From contig NZ_QVMT01000013.1 of NCBI RefSeq assembly GCF_003418935.1, positions 87,301-151,300 on the forward strand: a stretch of DNA of 64,000 nucleotides, given 5' to 3'. The position numbers were made by a program, and so were the translations under genes. Shown one piece after another: positions 27,320 through 35,340 of this stretch. The notes below the pieces were generated by a model, which was given only the letters and a program-made list of their open reading frames with translations, did not search any database and was not told the origin of the DNA. Numbering within the stretch: position 1 is the stretch's first letter; every line of letters starts with the position of its first letter. Origin of the DNA: Emticicia sp. C21. GTDB lineage: Bacteria; Bacteroidota; Bacteroidia; Cytophagales; Spirosomataceae.

Positions 27320-29200
27320 ATGAAAAAATTATCCATACTTCTTACATGCATAAGCCTGAACATTGCAGCACAGGTTACTATCAAAATAGACCCTACAAAA
27401 GAGGTAAAACAAATTTCACCTTTTCTCTACGGGCGAAACAATTCCTTTTCTTCAACCAATCCGAATGAACAATTATCAGCAGAAGACTTAACCCGTTTGC
27501 GTGATGCTGGGGTAAGATTCTTTCGGGAAAGTGGTGGCAACAATAGCACCAAATACAACTGGCGTAGGAAATTATCAAGCCATCCGGACTGGTATAATAA
27601 TGTATATACCAACGATTGGGATAATGTGGCCCGGAATTTACAGAAGAATTTTCCCAACGCACAAGGCATGTGGGCGTTTCAATTGATAGGGATGGCCGCT
27701 AAAACCAACCAATATAATTTTAACGATTGGGAATATAATCGTTCAAACTGGTGGGAAGGAGTCAATCAGAATTTAGCGGGGGGCGGGGTACTCAATACCA
27801 CAGGAACAAAAGCAAAAACTGATGGTGATCCAAACCTATACTTAGAAAAATGGACGGCCGATTCAACTACAGGTATTCTTGACCATTGGTTTGGGTCTAA
27901 GGGTATAGGTTTAGACAAAAGTAAAATCATTTTCTGGAATATGGATAATGAAGCAGAAATCTGGAATGGTTCGCACGATGATGTTGTACCGAAACCTATT
28001 TCTGCTGAGGAGTTTATGCAGAAATATTTTGCTGTTGCAAAAAAAGCCCGTAAGAAATATCCTGACATTAAATTAGTTGGACCTGTTACTGCCAATGAAT
28101 GGCAATGGTATAACTGGCCCACTACTATCAATCATGAAGGCAGAAATTATCCGTGGTTAGAGTATTTTATTAAGCGAGTAGCAGAAGAGCAAAAAGCAAG
28201 CGGTATTAAATTACTCGATGTGTTTGATATTCACTTCTACCCTCCTACCAAAGTGAATGATGAAATTGTACAATTGCATAGAGTATTTTTCGATAGAAAC
28301 TATATATACCCGGGGTCCAACGGAGTAAAAAATGTCAATGGTTCATGGGATAATAGTCAGAATAAAGAGTACATTTTTGGTCGGATAAATGATTGGCTCA
28401 CTAAATATATGGGTGCTAATCATGGCATAACACTTGGCTTGACAGAAATGGGAATTGAGGGTGATAATGCAAATGTAACAGCTGTCTGGTATGCATCTAC
28501 TATTGGTGAATTTATGAAAAATGGGGTTGAGATTTTTACTCCCTGGTATTGGAAACCAGGTATGTGGGAAACACTTCATTTATTAAGTAAATACAATAAA
28601 ACCAGTTCAATTAAAGGCGAGTCTTCTAATGAAACTCTGGTTTCAGCTTATCCAAGCATTAATGCCAAACAAGACTCAATTACAGTGGTTTTAGTGAATA
28701 GGTCTGGTACTGCCGCTCAGAATATCAATTTGAGCTTTGATAATTTTGTACTGAATAATCAGCAGTTAAAGGCATTGAGTCTGAAGTCTTTGCCTAATAC
28801 AGAAACATTCTTCTCTGATACTAAAAATGCTTTAGTAGAAAGTAATCTGACTATTACTGATAATAAAATTAATATCTCTCTGCCACCATTTTCTGTTACT
28901 TCAATTCAATTGTCAGGCAAAGTGGGCCAGGTAAGTATTTTAGGAAAAGAAACAGAAGAAGAGTTAGCTATCAAGGTATTTCCTAATCCATCAAGCGATA
29001 AAATAACTATTCAATGGGAAACTGGGGCATTTGAGAAAATTGAGTTGATTGATGTACAGGGAAGAAAGGTTTATGAACAAGCGATCCAAAAAGGCACTAA
29101 AACAACCGAAATTAATCATAGCCTGACAGAAAAAGTTTATTTGGCAAGATTGATACAAAATGAGAAAGTTGTAGTTAAGAAAATAGTAATTCAAAGGTAA
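27320..29200 (+). CDS. secreted clan A glycoside hydrolase, GH44-like, with T9SS type A tail
   Basis: The 626-residue protein has a short signal peptide (ending NIAAQ). The catalytic part begins QISPFLYGRNNSF and contains RESGGNNSTKYNW, resembling the N-terminal region of GH44 endoglucanases/xyloglucanases. Candidate catalytic acids are Glu211 in WNMDNEAEIW and Glu376 in LGLTEMGIEG; their 165-residue spacing fits GH44. A beta-sandwich follows (about 430-540), then a type IX sorting tail (about 550-626: VFPNPSSDKITI, DVQGRKVYE, final VVKKIVIQR), so the enzyme is secreted through T9SS. Family assignment is moderate; another clan A family acting on mannan or glucomannan is possible. Confidence 0.75.
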   Translation: MKKLSILLTCISLNIAAQVTIKIDPTKEVKQISPFLYGRNNSFSSTNPNEQLSAEDLTRLRDAGVRFFRESGGNNSTKYNWRRKLSSHPDWYNNVYTNDWDNVARNLQKNFPNAQGMWAFQLIGMAAKTNQYNFNDWEYNRSNWWEGVNQNLAGGGVLNTTGTKAKTDGDPNLYLEKWTADSTTGILDHWFGSKGIGLDKSKIIFWNMDNEAEIWNGSHDDVVPKPISAEEFMQKYFAVAKKARKKYPDIKLVGPVTANEWQWYNWPTTINHEGRNYPWLEYFIKRVAEEQKASGIKLLDVFDIHFYPPTKVNDEIVQLHRVFFDRNYIYPGSNGVKNVNGSWDNSQNKEYIFGRINDWLTKYMGANHGITLGLTEMGIEGDNANVTAVWYASTIGEFMKNGVEIFTPWYWKPGMWETLHLLSKYNKTSSIKGESSNETLVSAYPSINAKQDSITVVLVNRSGTAAQNINLSFDNFVLNNQQLKALSLKSLPNTETFFSDTKNALVESNLTITDNKINISLPPFSVTSIQLSGKVGQVSILGKETEEELAIKVFPNPSSDKITIQWETGAFEKIELIDVQGRKVYEQAIQKGTKTTEINHSLTEKVYLARLIQNEKVVVKKIVIQR

Positions 29201-29386
29201 TCTGGCATTAAACCATCAAGTCAATAGGATATTTTTCTTTTAAGCCTAATAAATAATTGTCAAGTTGACAGTTATTTAGTTTATTAGCATACGTTTTGAT
29301 TCCGTGAAATCAGAACTGATATAAAATTAAATTAAGCAATCCCAGGTCTGAAAAGATAACCAAAGTAAATTACGATAGGCAAATTA

Positions 29387-29394
29387 TAACTTTG
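29387..29394 (+). promoter_or_regulatory. candidate -7 element for the GH9 gene
   Basis: TAACTTTG matches the Bacteroidota -7 consensus TAnnTTTG exactly and lies 72 bases before the GH9 ATG. No clear TTTG -33 box is seen 19-21 bases upstream, so activation by a regulator is possible. Transcripts starting near 29401 would carry the hairpin at 29407-29443 in their leader. Confidence 0.45.
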
Positions 29395-29406
29395 CCCACA
29401 AATACC

Positions 29407-29451
29407 AGCCACACTTTCTGATAAATTTGAAGCGAGTGTGGCTTTATTTTT
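29407..29451 (+). terminator. leader hairpin with T-rich tail before the GH9 gene
   Basis: AGCCACACT (29407-29415) and AGTGTGGCT (29435-29443) form a perfect 9-base stem with a 19-base loop, followed by TTATTTTT. The T-run ends 15 bases before the GH9 ATG and the -7 candidate lies upstream, so the element falls in the 5' leader and could act as an attenuator; it might otherwise be the terminator of the previous gene. Confidence 0.65.
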
Positions 29452-29466
29452 AAACTCCCTACTACC

Positions 29467-31224
29467 ATGACTCAATTATTCAACCTCAAGAAAATATCGT
29501 TACAATTAACTTTATTGTTTTGTTTGCAACAAGTATTAGCCCAACCTGAAAATATCAGATTGAATCAGGTTGGCTTTTATCCGAAAGGGCCAAAAACAGC
29601 CGTTTGGGTTGGCGATATCCAAACTGGTTTTGTAATATTGGCGCAAAACAAAAAAGATGTTGTCTTCATAGGAAAACTATCTGCACAAAGAACAAATGCG
29701 ATTTCTCAAAAAACAACACAGATAGCAGATTTCTCAGCCTTTCAAAAACCAGGAAAGTATTATATTTCTATTCCCGATAAAGGTATCTCCTACCCATTTG
29801 AAATCAAAAACGATATTCATAGAGAAGCAGCAAAAGCATCTTTGAAAGGCTTTTATTATCAAAGAGTCTCAACAGATTTGCCTGAAAAATTTGCAGAAAA
29901 ATGGCATAGAAACGCTGGACACCCAGATGATAAGGTTCTGGTACACCCATCAGCAGCTAGTAGAGAGCGTCCTGAAAATACTGTTATTTCTTCGCCAAAA
30001 GGCTGGTATGATGCCGGGGATTATAATAAGTATATTGTGAACTCAGGTATCACAATGGGCACATTATTCTCCTTGTATGAAGACCATCCTTCTTATTTCA
30101 AAAGCTTTGAAATCAATATTCCTGAAAGCAAGAATGGTATCCCTGACTTATTGGATGAATCTCTTTGGAATTTAAGATGGATGCTTACCATGCAAGACCC
30201 GAACGATGGGGGAGTTTATCATAAATTAACAAATCCTTCTTTTGATGGAATGGTAATGCCTGATAAAGCTGTTAAGCCTCGCTATGTGGTTCAGAAAAGT
30301 ATTACTGCCGCACTTGATTTTGCGGCAGTGATGGCGCAAGCTAACAGAGTTTTCAAGCCTTTTGAAAAACAATTGCCGGGTTTAGCTGACTCTTGTCTGA
30401 CTGCGGCACTAAAAGCATGGGAATGGGCAAAGGCCAATCCGAAAGCATTGTATTTACAAAATGAAAATAACAAGCAATTTGACCCTGATGTGGTAACAGG
30501 AGAGTATGGTGACAGAAATAGTGCAGACGAATGGATCTGGGCAGCGACTGAATTATGGATTACTACTAAAGATGATAGTTATTCGTTGCAAACCAATTTA
30601 TTTCCTGACAACAATCTCCCATTGCCAACGTGGGGTCAGGTGCGAATGCTTGGGTATTATAGTTTAATACGATCAGAGAAAATCTTAACTCCTAAAGGCA
30701 AGCAGACATTACCGGAGCTTAAAAAACAGATTACCAGCTTTGCAGACAATCTTCTTAATGGAGTTAATCAACAGGCTTTTAACACGGTGATGGGTAAAAC
30801 TGCCAGGGATTACATGTGGGGGAGTAGTTCGCATGCGGCTAACCAAGGAATAGCCCTTTTACAAGCTTACAAAATTACAGCTGATAAAAAGTATCTTGAG
30901 GGCGCATTAAGTAATTTAGATTACCTATTAGGCAGAAATGCTATCGGATACTCCCTACTTACAGGTTTTGGTTCTAAGCAAGTGATGCACCCACACCACC
31001 GTCCTTCGGAAGCTGATAGTATAGCTGAACCAGTTCCAGGGTTACTTTCTGGTGGTCCAAATCCAGGTCAGCAGGATAAGTGCACAACTTATACGACCAA
31101 AATTGCCGATGAGTCATTTACAGATGACGTTTGTTCTTATGCCTCTAATGAAATTGCCATTAACTGGAATGCGCCAATGGTGTATCTGGCAGCGGCTATT
31201 GAGGCGCTTCAAAAGAAATTCTGA
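29467..31224 (+). CDS. GH9 endoglucanase/glucomannanase with N-terminal Ig-like domain
   Basis: The 585-residue protein has a signal peptide (about 1-26), an immunoglobulin-like CelD_N domain (about 28-110, beginning ENIRLNQVGFYP) and a GH9 (alpha/alpha)6 domain. The catalytic Asp pair is Asp182/Asp185 in GWYDAGDYNKY and the acid is Glu562 in YASNEIAINWNAP; the HHRPSEAD stretch near residues 515-522 is also family-typical. GH9 enzymes cut beta-1,4-glucosidic bonds, so in this locus it may attack glucomannan. No sorting tail or binding module is present; a periplasmic location is likely. Confidence 0.93.
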   Translation: MTQLFNLKKISLQLTLLFCLQQVLAQPENIRLNQVGFYPKGPKTAVWVGDIQTGFVILAQNKKDVVFIGKLSAQRTNAISQKTTQIADFSAFQKPGKYYISIPDKGISYPFEIKNDIHREAAKASLKGFYYQRVSTDLPEKFAEKWHRNAGHPDDKVLVHPSAASRERPENTVISSPKGWYDAGDYNKYIVNSGITMGTLFSLYEDHPSYFKSFEINIPESKNGIPDLLDESLWNLRWMLTMQDPNDGGVYHKLTNPSFDGMVMPDKAVKPRYVVQKSITAALDFAAVMAQANRVFKPFEKQLPGLADSCLTAALKAWEWAKANPKALYLQNENNKQFDPDVVTGEYGDRNSADEWIWAATELWITTKDDSYSLQTNLFPDNNLPLPTWGQVRMLGYYSLIRSEKILTPKGKQTLPELKKQITSFADNLLNGVNQQAFNTVMGKTARDYMWGSSSHAANQGIALLQAYKITADKKYLEGALSNLDYLLGRNAIGYSLLTGFGSKQVMHPHHRPSEADSIAEPVPGLLSGGPNPGQQDKCTTYTTKIADESFTDDVCSYASNEIAINWNAPMVYLAAAIEALQKKF

Positions 31225-31313
31225 TTTTACCATTAGCTAAAATTAAATCACTCTGCTTATGAGAAGAGATATATTTGAGTAACTTTAACCTTTACTCAAA
31301 TATAATTTACCTG

Positions 31314-31685
31314 ATGGAGAAACAACAAATGATTCTGATTGCCGGGCCATACCGTTCCGGAACAAACGATGATCCGGCCCTGATTGAAAAAAACGTGCAT
31401 TTCATGCATGAGATGGCTTTAGAAGTTTATAAAAAAGGACATCTTCCGGTTTTAGGTGAATGGTTTGCTTTACCATTAATAGCAACAGCAGGTTCTAGAC
31501 AAATGGGTGATGAGATATTCAATCAGATATTCCATCCGGTTGCTGTAGATTTGATTAGTTTCTGTACGGCAGTATTAAGAGTTGGTGGGCCATCAAATGG
31601 GGCAGATGAAATGACAAGCACAGGACAAGCAAAGGGTAAAATCATTTATCATGATATTAACGAGATTCCTGATTTGAGGAATTGA
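31314..31685 (+). CDS. DUF4406-like protein (nucleoside deoxyribosyltransferase-related fold)
   Basis: The 123-residue protein starts at the ATG at 31314; an upstream in-frame TTG at 31275 was rejected. The sequence MILIAGPYRSGTNDDP...NVHFMHEMALEVYKKGHLPVLGEW, with VLRVGGPSNGADEM further on, fits the DUF4406 group of the nucleoside 2-deoxyribosyltransferase-like superfamily. Function is unknown; a nucleotide or sugar-nucleotide ligand is plausible. There is no signal peptide. It lies between the GH9 gene and the cupin gene and may simply be a neighbour rather than part of glycan use. Confidence 0.75.
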   Translation: MEKQQMILIAGPYRSGTNDDPALIEKNVHFMHEMALEVYKKGHLPVLGEWFALPLIATAGSRQMGDEIFNQIFHPVAVDLISFCTAVLRVGGPSNGADEMTSTGQAKGKIIYHDINEIPDLRN

Positions 31686-31752
31686 GTGAATGTGTGATTG
31701 AGTTAATTAGTGATTTAGTCTGCACGATCCGGTGTTGAGTGATTGGGTGATT
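31683..31752. repeat. TGAGTGATT-type intergenic repeat
   Basis: The gap after the DUF4406-like gene holds at least four direct copies of the unit in one orientation (TGAGTGAATG, GTGATTGAG, AGTGATTTAG, TGAGTGATTGGGTGATTA). Unlike the 18.6 and 56.3 kb copies, an opposite arm is not evident here, so this looks like one half of the same element. Confidence 0.5.
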
Positions 31753-31796
31753 ATACAAAAAGTTTTAATTCCAATTGATCTTTAACTATCAACCTT

Positions 31797-32570
31797 ATGA
31801 AATTTCCTCTACTTCTCTCCTTTTTTTGCTGTGCATTAGTTGGTATCGGGCAGGATGCTTTTAAGCCCATTGAAGCAAAAATTTATCATTGGGCCGATGC
31901 ACCTGTGACCAAAAAAGAGAATATGGAGCAAAGGCCTTTGTTGGAAGGAAGTTCAGTACACTTTAAGCATATCAAAATACATGCAACCACAGTTTATCCG
32001 CATCAATCACCACACCCAAGTCATAATCACGAGGAGGAAGAAATGATTATTGTAAAAGAAGGAGAATTAACTGTAACCATTGAGGGTAAAACTCAGATTT
32101 TAGGCACTGGAAGCGTAGTATTAATTAATTCCGGTGAAGAACATGGCTTTACGAACAAAGGTGATAAGTATCTTACCTATTATGTGATGCGCTATGAATC
32201 AAGAGAACCTAAGAATCTTGAAAGGGGTAAGCAGGCAGGTGGTTCATTTATGATTAACTGGAAAGATATACCCTTTCAGGCGCATGACAAAGGTGGTATC
32301 AGGAAGTTTTTTGATAAGCCTACTTCCATGACAAAGCGTTTTGAAATGCACGTAACTACCTTAAAAGAGGGTTTAGAAAGCCATCCACCCCATACGCATA
32401 AAGCGGCAGAAATATTATTGCCTATTGATAATATAGCCGAAGAGCACATCGCCGGAACATGGATAAAAGCGGGCATTGGAGATATTATCTTTTTAGAGTC
32501 GAATGTGCCTCATGCTATCAGAAATATTAGCAAAGGAACTGTCACATATTTTGCGTTTCAGTTTGAATAA
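31797..32570 (+). CDS. exported double-cupin protein
   Basis: The 257-residue protein has a signal peptide (about 1-19) and two cupin domains. The first has metal-ligand-like HPSHNHEEEEMIIVKEGEL and a later EEHGF (about residues 63-120); the second has SHPPHTHKAAEILL and VPHAIRN (about 195-250). The bicupin layout resembles enzymes or sensors of small acids and sugars, but no specific family is recognised. An exported cupin could modify or bind a sugar acid in the periplasm. A bidirectional terminator follows directly. Confidence 0.8.
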   Translation: MKFPLLLSFFCCALVGIGQDAFKPIEAKIYHWADAPVTKKENMEQRPLLEGSSVHFKHIKIHATTVYPHQSPHPSHNHEEEEMIIVKEGELTVTIEGKTQILGTGSVVLINSGEEHGFTNKGDKYLTYYVMRYESREPKNLERGKQAGGSFMINWKDIPFQAHDKGGIRKFFDKPTSMTKRFEMHVTTLKEGLESHPPHTHKAAEILLPIDNIAEEHIAGTWIKAGIGDIIFLESNVPHAIRNISKGTVTYFAFQFE

Positions 32571-32579
32571 AAAAACAAA

Positions 32580-32604
32580 GCCTTTGGCATTGCCAAAGGC
32601 CTGT
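32580..32604. terminator. bidirectional terminator between convergent genes
   Basis: GCCTTTGGC (32580-32588) and GCCAAAGGC (32592-32600) form a perfect 9-base stem with a 3-base loop, preceded by an A-rich run at 32569-32579, which gives a T-run on the minus strand. It ends the cupin gene and faces the end of the GH144-like gene at 32637. Confidence 0.75.
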
Positions 32605-32636
32605 ATGAAACAAATCTACTTTTATGGTTGGGTTAA

Positions 32637-34277
32637 TTATTCAAAACCTAATTTAGTTTTTCCGGTTTTTACTTCCGGACACGACATAAATAATTTCCAG
32701 AGTAATCCGGTGCGATGATTTTCAATCATACATATAATTGGTCCCTGATCGATTGCTAAGAATGAATCGGCAAACCAGATATTTGTCAGATTAAAGGCAT
32801 CTGCAAAACCATAGTTTTTCCAGATTTTATCTCCTAATTTATAATAGAAAAAATGCAAAGCTGCCATTGATTCTTTAGGTGTATAAGGCATAGCTGATAA
32901 AGCCGCCGTCGGGCTGATAACCCCTAAATCTTCAGTTGGCGAGTGAGCTGCATAACCCGTATTGGTATCGCTGGCTGTTAAACCCCAACAATTCGGGCCA
33001 TAGCCATTGTATTTTTTCGGATTAGCCAGACAGTAGCCATAATTAACTTTCGTATGTGCTACGTTCTGCTCCCAATAATTGGCATATTTATCTTTCAGAT
33101 TACGAGGGTCTAAACCCAAAAAAGAATAATGTGAGAAAAACAACGGGCCACCATATTCAAAACCTAATGGTAATACCGTACCATAATAGGTTTTTCCATT
33201 CTTCATTGCGCCATTATTTGCCCAGCCATTATCATATACTTCTTTAGGAATAGGATGCGTTGGTGATGCAGCAGCTAAGAAGTAGGTAATCAGGCATTCA
33301 TTCCAACCTCTTATCTGGTGATTCATTTTCCATTCAACAGTTGGTGACCAATGCCAGTATAATACTTTTTCGCTGCCTTTAGTGAACCAATCCCATTCTA
33401 CTGCTTCCCATAGATCGTTAATATCTTTTCTTAATTTGGTTTCATCCGCATTCCCTTGATTAAAGTATTGACGGGTGGTCAATAGCCCTTGAATCAGATA
33501 GGCAGTTTCTACTAAATCAGCCCCATTATCATTAGTACTGAAAGGGACAGTTGCTCCGGTAGCTCCATTCAGCCAGTGAGGAAATACACCATGATAACTT
33601 TTTGCTTTATTTTTAAGAAAGTCTGTGATTTTTAACATTCGATCCAAACCTTCTTTACGTGTAATAAAGCCTCGCTCAATTGCCACCGGAATAGTCATGA
33701 CGCCAAATCCCGAACCACCTGAGGTGACAATATCACCAGAAGTATTACGTTCACGGGCTAAACCTGAAACCGGATGGCCGAAATCCCAGAAATACTTAAA
33801 TGTCTGTTTCTGAACCAAAGTCAATAATTCTTCATCACTGATACGAGGAAATTTATCGGTCGTATCCACCTGAGTGGTTAACCCAACTTTGATTGAAGTA
33901 TTGAATAAGGTTTTATTCTTTGATACTAATTCCGGATTAACCGTTAAATCGTACTGCGTTATACTTTTTAATGGTTGTTGCGGAACAATGCTGACAGAAC
34001 TGTCAAGATTTGAAAATGACAGATTTAAAGGTACTTTAACTGATGAGTTTTTTTCCTGCAAAGTGATATTCGTCTGAGCGGATTCTTTATTCAAAGGAGC
34101 GGAAAAGGAAATGTCGACTTTGGGCAAAAGATTAAGGTTATTCACGCTAAACCCAGCAGATTGACTACCATTAACTGCCACAGTTTTGTAAAAAAACTGC
34201 TCTGGTGCAACTACGCTCTGGGTTTTACATGAAAACAGGATTATTGCTAATACAATACCCAAATGGAAGATTTTCAT
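32637..34277 (-). CDS. GH144-like (glucoamylase-like, PF10091) lipoprotein, beta-1,2-glucanase candidate
   Basis: From the ATG at 34277 the product is 546 residues with a lipoprotein signal ending ILFSC (Cys17); an upstream in-frame start at 34322 was rejected because it would precede this signal. An Ig-like domain (about 20-140) precedes an (alpha/alpha)6 barrel with DEELLTLVQKQTFKYFWDF, IRGWNECLITYFLAAASP and FFSHYSFLGLDP, typical of PF10091. Characterised members of this group (GH144) are endo-beta-1,2-glucanases. The SusCD pair and LamG lipoprotein upstream on the same strand imply import of the released oligosaccharides. Substrate is inferred from family, not shown. Confidence 0.85.
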   Translation of the reverse strand: MKIFHLGIVLAIILFSCKTQSVVAPEQFFYKTVAVNGSQSAGFSVNNLNLLPKVDISFSAPLNKESAQTNITLQEKNSSVKVPLNLSFSNLDSSVSIVPQQPLKSITQYDLTVNPELVSKNKTLFNTSIKVGLTTQVDTTDKFPRISDEELLTLVQKQTFKYFWDFGHPVSGLARERNTSGDIVTSGGSGFGVMTIPVAIERGFITRKEGLDRMLKITDFLKNKAKSYHGVFPHWLNGATGATVPFSTNDNGADLVETAYLIQGLLTTRQYFNQGNADETKLRKDINDLWEAVEWDWFTKGSEKVLYWHWSPTVEWKMNHQIRGWNECLITYFLAAASPTHPIPKEVYDNGWANNGAMKNGKTYYGTVLPLGFEYGGPLFFSHYSFLGLDPRNLKDKYANYWEQNVAHTKVNYGYCLANPKKYNGYGPNCWGLTASDTNTGYAAHSPTEDLGVISPTAALSAMPYTPKESMAALHFFYYKLGDKIWKNYGFADAFNLTNIWFADSFLAIDQGPIICMIENHRTGLLWKLFMSCPEVKTGKTKLGFE

Positions 34278-34305
34278 GCGAATTTTCTTTAAAATAATAA
34301 ATAAA

Positions 34306-34335
34306 GAAGCACCCACCCACAAGGATAGGTGCTTC
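34306..34335 (-). terminator. hairpin with T-rich tail before the GH144-like gene
   Basis: Read on the minus strand, GAAGCACC (34335-34328) and GGTGCTTC (34313-34306) form a perfect 8-base stem with a 14-base loop, followed by TTTATTTATTATTTT. It lies 28 bases before the ATG at 34277 and about 28 bases after the LamG lipoprotein stop: an intra-operon terminator or attenuator candidate. Confidence 0.65.
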
Positions 34336-34362
34336 GGAATAATTGAATTAACCGATAATGAA

Positions 34363-35265
34363 TTATCTTCCGGCTACTTCTAATTGATATAATGCGTTAA
34401 TGTCAGCATCAGAAAGAGCTTTATTAAACACACGGATTTCATCAATTTGTCCGTTGAATAAGGTTTGCCAAACCTGAGCAGGAGAATTAGCGTATCCTGT
34501 ATTTGCATTAGCAAAACCACCCACCAGAACCGACGTTGTTGCAGGGAAAACTAAGGCACCTAATTTACCGTCTTTTCTAATTCTGAAGTTTTTATTAGAA
34601 ACTACTTCACCGTTACCATAAATATCAATAGCTGAAGTAGATGCATCATATTTCACTACGATTTGAGTCCATTTACCTGAACCTTTTACAATTTTGTAAT
34701 CTGTTCCGATTACACCATAGTTATTCAGGTTATCATGTCCTTCTCTTGTTCCGCTAGAATATTGTCCTATTACACCTTTCAATACCAATGTATCACTCGT
34801 TGGTTTGTAAGAAGCTGTCTCTAACATTACTTCAATAGGCCCGCCCCAATCTTTAGCAGCAGTGGTAGTTTCGTTCAATGCAAAAATACTTGAAGCAGAA
34901 GTACCGTTATTTTTTGTATTTACCCAGGCAGAAACTGTGAAATTTCCAAAACCATTCGCACTGTTTAATGCCGTAATAGTCGCCGGATAACGTAGATAAC
35001 CGTTAGTCAGGTTAACTGCCTGTCCTTTAACACCAGTAGTAAACGTGGCATTTTCTGATTTTTCAGCAGCAATTCCTGATTTTGCCTCTTTATTGTCACC
35101 ATTAAAACCCCAGTAAGCTACCAGACTTGAAGAACCAACTTCGTCTGCACTATTATACCCACCGATTGGTGGCAAACTAGGAGTATCATCAGAACATGAT
35201 GCAAAAAAAATACCCGCAGTCAGCACGCCTGCCATAATTCCCAATGAAATTTTACTCGTCTTCAT
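34363..35265 (-). CDS. LamG-like domain surface lipoprotein
   Basis: The 300-residue protein has a lipobox ending FFASC (Cys24) followed by SDDTP, acidic residues typical of surface-exported lipoproteins in this phylum. The rest is one LamG/concanavalin-like beta-sandwich (about 48-298), with LVAYWGFNGDNKEAKSG at its start, FTVSAWVNT in the middle and IDEIRVFNKALSDADINALY at the end. In SusCD loci such proteins bind glycan at the surface; here it sits between SusD and the GH144-like gene. No catalytic residues are apparent. Confidence 0.85.
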   Translation of the reverse strand: MKTSKISLGIMAGVLTAGIFFASCSDDTPSLPPIGGYNSADEVGSSSLVAYWGFNGDNKEAKSGIAAEKSENATFTTGVKGQAVNLTNGYLRYPATITALNSANGFGNFTVSAWVNTKNNGTSASSIFALNETTTAAKDWGGPIEVMLETASYKPTSDTLVLKGVIGQYSSGTREGHDNLNNYGVIGTDYKIVKGSGKWTQIVVKYDASTSAIDIYGNGEVVSNKNFRIRKDGKLGALVFPATTSVLVGGFANANTGYANSPAQVWQTLFNGQIDEIRVFNKALSDADINALYQLEVAGR

Positions 35266-35310
35266 AAATAGAAAAAATTTGTTAAATTGTAAATAATTGT
35301 TGGTTGAATG

Positions 35311-35332
35311 GGAGCCTGTTTTTACAGGCTCC
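35311..35332 (-). other. stable intergenic hairpin between SusD and LamG genes
   Basis: GGAGCCTGT (35311-35319) and ACAGGCTCC (35324-35332) form a perfect 9-base GC-rich stem with a TTTT loop. On the transcribed minus strand no T-run follows, so it is more likely an mRNA stability or processing element than a terminator. Confidence 0.55.
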
Positions 35333-35340
35333 TTTGGTTT

